The notes beneath the pieces are model-generated. The model was not told the DNA's origin, did not search any database, and worked only from the letters and a program-made list of their open reading frames with translations. From Achromobacter veterisilvae (GTDB lineage Bacteria > Pseudomonadota > Gammaproteobacteria > Burkholderiales > Burkholderiaceae_B), in contig NZ_UFQC01000007.1 of NCBI RefSeq assembly GCF_900496975.1, forward strand, positions 62,001 through 126,000: a stretch of 64,000 nt of DNA, written 5' to 3'. This document shows, piece by piece, positions 59,528 through 64,000 of the stretch (position 1 is its first letter; each line of letters opens with the position of its first letter). The translations under genes and the position numbers were made by a program.

Positions 59528-59587
59528 AGGTCTTGCCTCGTGGGTAGATGCCGGTCAAAGCGGGCGATCTAGCCCGGTGTCTGCCAG

Positions 59588-59650
59588 GTGTCTGACACCC
59601 ATGTGAGACATGGCTTCAGCATGCGCGGGCGTGCCCTGGGTGTCAGACAC
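59588..59650. repeat. GTGTCWGACAC palindromic repeat cluster 3 (2 copies)
   Basis: Two exact copies at 59588 and 59640, 52 bases apart, one with central T and one with central A, facing each other (CACCC inside, GGGTG inside). A degenerate half copy GTGTCTGCC lies just before, at 59577. They lie between the convergent gdhA and PCuAC genes. Confidence 0.88.
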
Positions 59651-59681
59651 CACCCGATAACGCCGACAACGCAGCGGCAGC

Positions 59682-60182
59682 CTAGTGCTTCATCATGCCG
59701 TGGTCCATGCCGCCGTGGCCCATGCCCGGATTGTGCGACGCGGGCTTGACCTTGAACTGCACGGCCACTTCGCCCGCCTTTTCGAACTTCAGCGTGGCCG
59801 GCACCGTCGCGCCCTCGGCGAACGGGGCCTTCAGCTTGATGAACATGACGTGGTAGCCGCCGGGGCTCAGCTTGACCTCGGTATCGGCCGGCAAGGCGAT
59901 GCCGCCTTCCACCTGGCGCATCTTCGACACACCGTTTTCGGTCTGCACCGTATGCAATTCGACGCGCTCGGCGGCATCCGACGCGACCGACAGCAGGCGA
60001 TCCGCGGCCTTGGCGTCGTTGTCGATATCCATATACCCCGCGCCGTTGGACTGGCCCGGCGCGGAGGCGCGAACCCAGAGGTCGTCGATCTCGACCTCGC
60101 CAACCTTGTAGTCCTTCGCCCAGGCCGTCCCGGCCGTGCACAGGCCCAGGGCGGCGATGACAGCGAGCTTGCGGATGTTCAT
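59682..60182 (-). CDS. PCuAC-type periplasmic copper chaperone
   Basis: A 166-residue protein with a signal peptide (1-22, ending GTAWA) and a PCuAC/DUF461 cupredoxin-like domain. Copper(I) ligands are H77, M88, H111 and M113, in the H-x10-M-x22-H-x-M arrangement of the family. The C-terminus MGHGGMDHGMMKH adds a Met/His cluster. Such proteins deliver copper to the CuA or CuB centre of cytochrome oxidase. It follows the ArgP-type gene by 19 bp on the same strand, possibly cotranscribed. Confidence 0.93.
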   Translation of the reverse strand: MNIRKLAVIAALGLCTAGTAWAKDYKVGEVEIDDLWVRASAPGQSNGAGYMDIDNDAKAADRLLSVASDAAERVELHTVQTENGVSKMRQVEGGIALPADTEVKLSPGGYHVMFIKLKAPFAEGATVPATLKFEKAGEVAVQFKVKPASHNPGMGHGGMDHGMMKH

Positions 60183-60201
60183 GGGTTGTTCTCCTAAGGG
60201 G

Positions 60202-61101
60202 TTAACGCCGCCGGACCAGGCTGCGGGCGGCTGACAGAACCGAATCGGTCAGGGCTTCCATCGCTTCGGAGTTTACCCGCCAATGCTGCCAATACAGCGG
60301 CACGTCTTCCCATGCGCGCCCCCGAAGCAGCATCAACTGACCTGCGTCAAGATGCTCCTGCACCAGCGGCAGGGGATTCATGGTCCAGCCCAGGCCGCCC
60401 AGCGTGGCCTGCACGAACGCGCGGGTGGACGGCACCCACCAGACCGGCGGCTGCCAGGGCGCGGGATCCGCGATCTTGTGCGCGAAGCGGGCCTGCAGGG
60501 CGTCCTTGCGGTTGAATACCAGCACCGGCGCCTGCGCCAGCGTTTGCGCGTTCACGCCCTGCGAGAAATAGCGCTTGTGGAACGCCGGCGTGCACGTCGC
60601 CACGTAGCGCATGCTGCCCAGCGCGTGGATGCGGCAGCCCTGGACCGGCTCCGCCAGCGCGGTCACGGCGCCCAGCACCGAACCGTTGCGCAGCAACGCG
60701 GCCGTGTGGTCCTGGTCTTCCGACTGCATGTCCAGCGTGGCCCGGGTGCGCGCCGAGAACTGCACGGCCGCCTCGACGAACCAGGTCTCCAGGCTGTCGT
60801 GGTTGACCGCCACAGGGATGCTGGCGTAGGGCACGTCGTCGTCCGCGACCCCCAGCCGGTTCAGGGCGTCGTGTTCCAGCAGCGCCGTCTGCTCCGCCAG
60901 CCGGACCAGCACCTGCCCGTCCGACGTGGCCGCCGCCGGCACCGTGCGCTGCACCAGCAGGCGGCCCATGCGGTCTTCCAGCGCCTTGATCCGCTGCGAC
61001 ACGGCGGACGGCGTGACGCTGAGGGCCAGCGCGGCCCGCTCGAAACTGCCTTCGCGCACCACCGCGGCCAGGGCCCGCAGGTTCCCGTGATCGATTTTCA
61101 T
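60202..61101 (-). CDS. argP: LysR regulator ArgP/IciA type
   Basis: A 299-residue LysR-type regulator starting MKIDHGNLRALAAVVREGSF, then ERAALALSVTPSAVSQRIKA, close to ArgP/IciA/LysG. ArgP senses lysine and arginine and activates the divergent exporter gene argO. The divergent neighbour here is of the LysE/ArgO family, which strongly supports the assignment. The effector domain is about 88-295. Confidence 0.88.
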   Translation of the reverse strand: MKIDHGNLRALAAVVREGSFERAALALSVTPSAVSQRIKALEDRMGRLLVQRTVPAAATSDGQVLVRLAEQTALLEHDALNRLGVADDDVPYASIPVAVNHDSLETWFVEAAVQFSARTRATLDMQSEDQDHTAALLRNGSVLGAVTALAEPVQGCRIHALGSMRYVATCTPAFHKRYFSQGVNAQTLAQAPVLVFNRKDALQARFAHKIADPAPWQPPVWWVPSTRAFVQATLGGLGWTMNPLPLVQEHLDAGQLMLLRGRAWEDVPLYWQHWRVNSEAMEALTDSVLSAARSLVRRR

Positions 61102-61250
61102 AAGATTAGTTTTACTTAATATAGTGAAGAAAAATTAGCTTTATTTCATTCACTTGGCAAGGGAAAATAGCGCATCGCCGGTACTCCTCCCGTGGCCGGC
61201 GCGATTATCGAAGCGCCGCCACAGGCGCAGCAGTCATAGGTGTTTGCATC
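61102..61250. promoter_or_regulatory. argP-argO divergent control region
   Basis: A 149-bp region, strongly AT-rich next to argP (ATAAGATTAGTTTTACTTAA and TATAGTGAAGAAAAATTAGC). TTAGTTTTACTTAATATAGT supplies several TATA-like elements, and T-N11-A LysR boxes could be placed there, but no single long dyad is exact. Confidence 0.45.
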
Positions 61251-61883
61251 ATGTTCGCCACGTTGTCCTCCCCCCTTTTCTTCACTGCCTGGGCCAGCGG
61301 AACGGCCACCGGGCTGGGCCTGTTCGCCGTCGTGGGCGCGCAAAGCGCATTCATCCTGCGCCAGGGGCTGATGCGGGCGCATCTGCTGAGCGTGGTCGCC
61401 ATTTGCGCGCTGATCGACGCCGTCTTCATCTTCGCCAGCGTCTCCGGGCTGCAGGCCCTCACGTCCTGGTTCCCCTGGCTGACGACCGCCGTGCTGTGGT
61501 TCGGGGTCGCCTTCCTGTCCTGGTACGCCCTGCAATCGGCGCGCCGCGCCTGGACCGCCACGGGCGGGCTGGCCGCCGCGCGCGACGTGGTCCCCTCGCG
61601 CCGCGCCGCGATGCTGGGCGCCCTGGGTTTCTCGCTGCTGAACCCGCACTTCTGGCTGGACATGGTGGTGGTCGGCTCGCTGGCGCACGGCTTCGAGGAC
61701 GCCCGCATGGCGTTCGCCGCCGGCGCGTTCACGGCCAGCCTGCTGTGGCTGGCGGTGCTCGGCATCGGCTCGCGCGTGTTCGCGCCGTTCTTCGCCAGCG
61801 CTTCCGCCTGGCGCGTGCTGGACGGCGTCATCGCCGCGGTCATGGCCGCGCTGGCGGTCAGCCTGGCCTTGAAGGGCGTGTAA
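61251..61883 (+). CDS. argO: LysE/ArgO family basic amino-acid exporter
   Basis: A 210-residue exporter with about six helices. GLGLFAVVGAQSAFILRQGL is the N-terminal ArgO/LysE block and SLLNPHFWLDMVVVGSLA the NPH-D segment. It exports arginine and/or lysine when they are in excess. It lies divergent from the ArgP-type gene, as in E. coli and Corynebacterium. The next gene, a LysR, starts 104 bp downstream. Confidence 0.9.
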   Translation: MFATLSSPLFFTAWASGTATGLGLFAVVGAQSAFILRQGLMRAHLLSVVAICALIDAVFIFASVSGLQALTSWFPWLTTAVLWFGVAFLSWYALQSARRAWTATGGLAAARDVVPSRRAAMLGALGFSLLNPHFWLDMVVVGSLAHGFEDARMAFAAGAFTASLLWLAVLGIGSRVFAPFFASASAWRVLDGVIAAVMAALAVSLALKGV

Positions 61884-61987
61884 GCGCGCGAGGCCCCGAT
61901 CCGGCGTTCCGCCCGCCTGGCGCCCGCGTCCTTATAATCGGTCCGTTGCCACTTTTTCGTCGGGCGCAGCCGGCCCTCCAGACGATC

Positions 61988-62926
61988 ATGCGCGGACCTT
62001 CCCCCAAAGACGTGCGCCTGCCACCGCTGGCCGCCATCCAGGCGTTCGAAGCGGCCGCGCGCCTGGGCTCCTTCGAACGCGCCAGCGAAGAACTCTTCGT
62101 CACCGCCAGCGCCATCGGCAAGCGCATCGCCGCGCTGGAAGCCTTGCTGGACGTCTCCCTCTTCATCCGCAGCAGCCGGGGCGCGACGCTGAGTTCGGCC
62201 GGGCGCGAATACCTAGAACAGGTGCGCACCGCGCTGGACCTGCTGTCGGACGCCTCGCTGCACAAGCGCGGCGAGCCCAAGCCCGAACCGCTGCGCGTGG
62301 TGTCCACGCCGACCTTCGCCCGGCAGGTCCTGATCCCCTACCTGCCGGGCTTCACCGCCGCGCACCCCGACGTAGAGCTGGAGATCATGCTGTCCATTCC
62401 CTACCTGGACATCATGCCGCCCAACGCGGACGTCTGGATCCGCTTCGGCAGCGGCAAGCACCCCGGGCTGCATGCGCGCCCGCTCACCCAGGACCCGGTA
62501 TTCGCGGTCTGCGCGCCGGGCTACCGCGATGCGCGCGGCCCCTTCAGGCGGCCCGCGGACCTGGCCCGGGCGCAGTTGCTGCGCTGCCCGATGGAGCCCT
62601 GGCGCCCCTGGCTGGACGCCGCGGGGCTGGACTGGCCGGAACCCTCCCGCGGCGTGTGGCTGGTCGACCTGGGCATGATGCTGGCGGCCGCGCGCGCCGG
62701 CCAGGGCATCGCGCTCACGCGCCGCACGCTGGCCGCGGAGTGGCTGGACGAAGGCAAGCTGGTGCGCGTGCTGGACATCGAAATCCCCGGCGAATCCCAG
62801 TACTACTTGTGCACCGAAGCCTCGCGCCCGCCTGGCGGCGCGCGCCAAGCGTTTTCCCTATGGCTGGAAGATGTCTGCAAACGGGCATCCCAATGGCCAT
62901 GCGGCCTGCGGGCCGGTCAGGAATAA
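61988..62926 (+). CDS. LysR family regulator, GcvA-like
   Basis: A 312-residue LysR regulator: LPPLAAIQAFEAAARLGSFE, then RASEELFVTASAIGKRIAAL, is the winged helix. The effector domain is about 95-300. I chose the ATG at 61988 (MRGPSPKDVR); the frame is open further upstream in antisense sequence. It is tandem with argO and precedes a binding-protein gene on the same strand by 320 bp. Its target is unknown. Confidence 0.9.
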   Translation: MRGPSPKDVRLPPLAAIQAFEAAARLGSFERASEELFVTASAIGKRIAALEALLDVSLFIRSSRGATLSSAGREYLEQVRTALDLLSDASLHKRGEPKPEPLRVVSTPTFARQVLIPYLPGFTAAHPDVELEIMLSIPYLDIMPPNADVWIRFGSGKHPGLHARPLTQDPVFAVCAPGYRDARGPFRRPADLARAQLLRCPMEPWRPWLDAAGLDWPEPSRGVWLVDLGMMLAAARAGQGIALTRRTLAAEWLDEGKLVRVLDIEIPGESQYYLCTEASRPPGGARQAFSLWLEDVCKRASQWPCGLRAGQE

Positions 62927-63246
62927 ATTTCCAGCCCGGGGCGGAACGAAATTCCGCGCAGCGCGCCGCCACGCTGGCTAGGATGCGGCCAACGCAACTG
63001 TCCCATTGCCCCCACGGCGCGCTCCGGGCCCATACCTTTCGTTCCACCCCGATGCTGCATTGCAGCGCATGACCGGGGACCCCGTGCGCCCGTACTAGGT
63101 ATTTACGCGGAAAAACCCCGCCGGGTCAGATTCGCGTAAGCGATTGGGCAGACAGTCACGACACGCAGCACAGGAGAAGCGCCGCCACACCCCGGCGCAG
63201 GCATAAGGTTTTCCACGCAGTTCTACCAATTACAACGGAGACATCC
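62927..63246. other. Intergenic region upstream of the binding-protein gene
   Basis: A 320-bp stretch without a supported gene. It holds a small hairpin GCTGC-ATT-GCAGC at 63054-63066 and presumably the promoter and about 100-base leader of the downstream gene. No terminator with a T-run is seen after the LysR gene. Confidence 0.45.
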
Positions 63247-64000
63247 ATGGATTTTCGTTTGAAGGTGCTAGCAGGAGCCCTCGCATTTGCCGCAATGGCC
63301 GCAAGCCACGCCGCCGACCCGATCAAGATCGGCGTGGCCGGCCCCTACACCGGAGGCTCGTCCTCCATGGGCGTCAGCATGCGCGACGGCGTGCGCCTGG
63401 CCATTGAAGAAATCAACAAGAACGGCGGGGTGCTGGGCCGGCAACTGGTCGCCGTGGAACGCGACGACGAAGCCAAGAACGAGCGCGGCGTGCAGATCGC
63501 CCAGGAACTGATCAACAAGGAACAGGTCGCGGCCACCGTCGGCTACATCAACACCGGCGTGGCGCTGGCCTCGCAACGCTTCTACCAGGACGCCAAGATC
63601 CCGGTGTTCAACAACGTGGCCACGGGCAGCGTCATCACGCACCAGTTCAAGGCCCCCGAATACCCGGACAACTACGTGTTCCGCAATGCGGCGCACGACA
63701 GCATCCAGGCCCCGATGATCGTCGAGGAAGCGATCACGCGCCGCGGCTACAAGAAGGTCGCCATCCTGGCCGATTCCACCAACTACGGCCAACTGGGCCG
63801 CGAGGATCTGGAAAAAGCCCTGGACAGCAAGGGCATCAAGCCCGTGGCGGTGGAGAAGTTCAACATCAAGGACGTCGACATGACGGCCCAGTTGCTGAAG
63901 GCCAAGTCCGCCGGCGCCGAAGCCGTGCTGACCTATGGCATCGGCCCCGAACTGGCCCAGATCGCCAACGGCATGACCAAGCTGGGCTGGAAGGTGCCGA
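63247..64000 (+). CDS. Branched-chain amino-acid-type ABC substrate-binding protein, 5' part
   Basis: The first 251 codons of a periplasmic type-I binding protein (LivJ/LivK family); the gene runs off the right edge. The signal peptide is about 1-22 (ending SHAA), then DPIKIGVAGPYTGGSSSMG and RDGVRLAIEEINKNGGVLG, the N-terminal hallmark. VAILADSTNYGQLG and AVLTYGIGPELAQ follow. CGGAGA lies before the ATG at 63247. Such proteins bind leucine, other amino acids, amides or aromatic acids; the ligand is not determined. Confidence 0.92.
   Translation, partial: MDFRLKVLAGALAFAAMAASHAADPIKIGVAGPYTGGSSSMGVSMRDGVRLAIEEINKNGGVLGRQLVAVERDDEAKNERGVQIAQELINKEQVAATVGYINTGVALASQRFYQDAKIPVFNNVATGSVITHQFKAPEYPDNYVFRNAAHDSIQAPMIVEEAITRRGYKKVAILADSTNYGQLGREDLEKALDSKGIKPVAVEKFNIKDVDMTAQLLKAKSAGAEAVLTYGIGPELAQIANGMTKLGWKVP

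Overview
The window looks like a chromosomal segment of a Burkholderiales bacterium of the family Alcaligenaceae (Bordetella or Achromobacter type). The reasons are high GC content, a Bug-family (TctC) binding protein, a DUF4148 protein, a Gram-negative porin ending in Phe, many LysR regulators, and the order of the lpt-ptsN-hprK, mre-mrd and gatCAB blocks. The species cannot be fixed from this sequence. Almost all of it is core chromosome; I see no prophage, integrase, complete insertion sequence, CRISPR array, rRNA or tRNA gene.

Layout. 1-8.6 kb: the start of a PLP aminotransferase, the PLP-homeostasis protein YggS, a Bug binding protein, a 1,319-residue FAD/iron-sulphur oxidoreductase, a YqaA-type membrane protein and threonine ammonia-lyase. 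8.7-12.6 kb: a porin, a three-module DUF4148 protein, a LysR regulator and apt. 12.6-19.6 kb: one cytochrome bd locus on the minus strand, in the order GbsR/MarR regulator, cydA, cydB, cydX (41 codons), cydD, cydC. 19.9-24.9 kb: purT, then the LPS genes kdsD-kdsC-lptC-lptA-lptB, mostly joined by 4-base ATGA overlaps. 25.1-32.8 kb: hpf, ptsN, hprK, then a MocR-type regulator and two multihaem cytochromes lying between hprK and rapZ, then rlpA. 32.8-36.7 kb: rsmI-ogt on the minus strand facing yraN-gmhA/diaA-dolP-tlpA on the plus strand. 36.9-43.2 kb: metQ, argB, a HAD nucleotidase, slmA, and a DASS transporter paired with an LDH2-type dehydrogenase. 43.2-44.25 kb: a 1-kb gene-free stretch of tandem repeats and hairpins. 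44.25-49.9 kb: the rod-shape operon mreBCD-mrdA-rodA. 50.1-55.1 kb: gatC-gatA-gatB, a Phd/VapC toxin-antitoxin pair and pyrE. 55.2-64 kb: xth, two divergent LysR/LysE-type exporter pairs around gdhA, a PCuAC copper chaperone, another LysR, and the start of a branched-chain amino-acid-type binding protein.

The strongest non-coding signal is a family of 17 copies of the near-palindrome GTGTCWGACAC in three clusters (36.75, 43.2 and 59.6 kb). All three lie between convergent genes. Spacings are very regular (51-53, 37 or 29 bases), and the middle cluster is built from three 141-bp tandem units. Next to it are three long GC-rich perfect inverted repeats. A second dispersed repeat of about 87 bp follows argB and gdhA, and a looser relative sits between gatA and gatB. 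Two AT-rich islands share an exact 13-base GGGGAC-containing sequence. The cyd promoter region and the leader of its regulator gene share a TTCCTGAAA motif.
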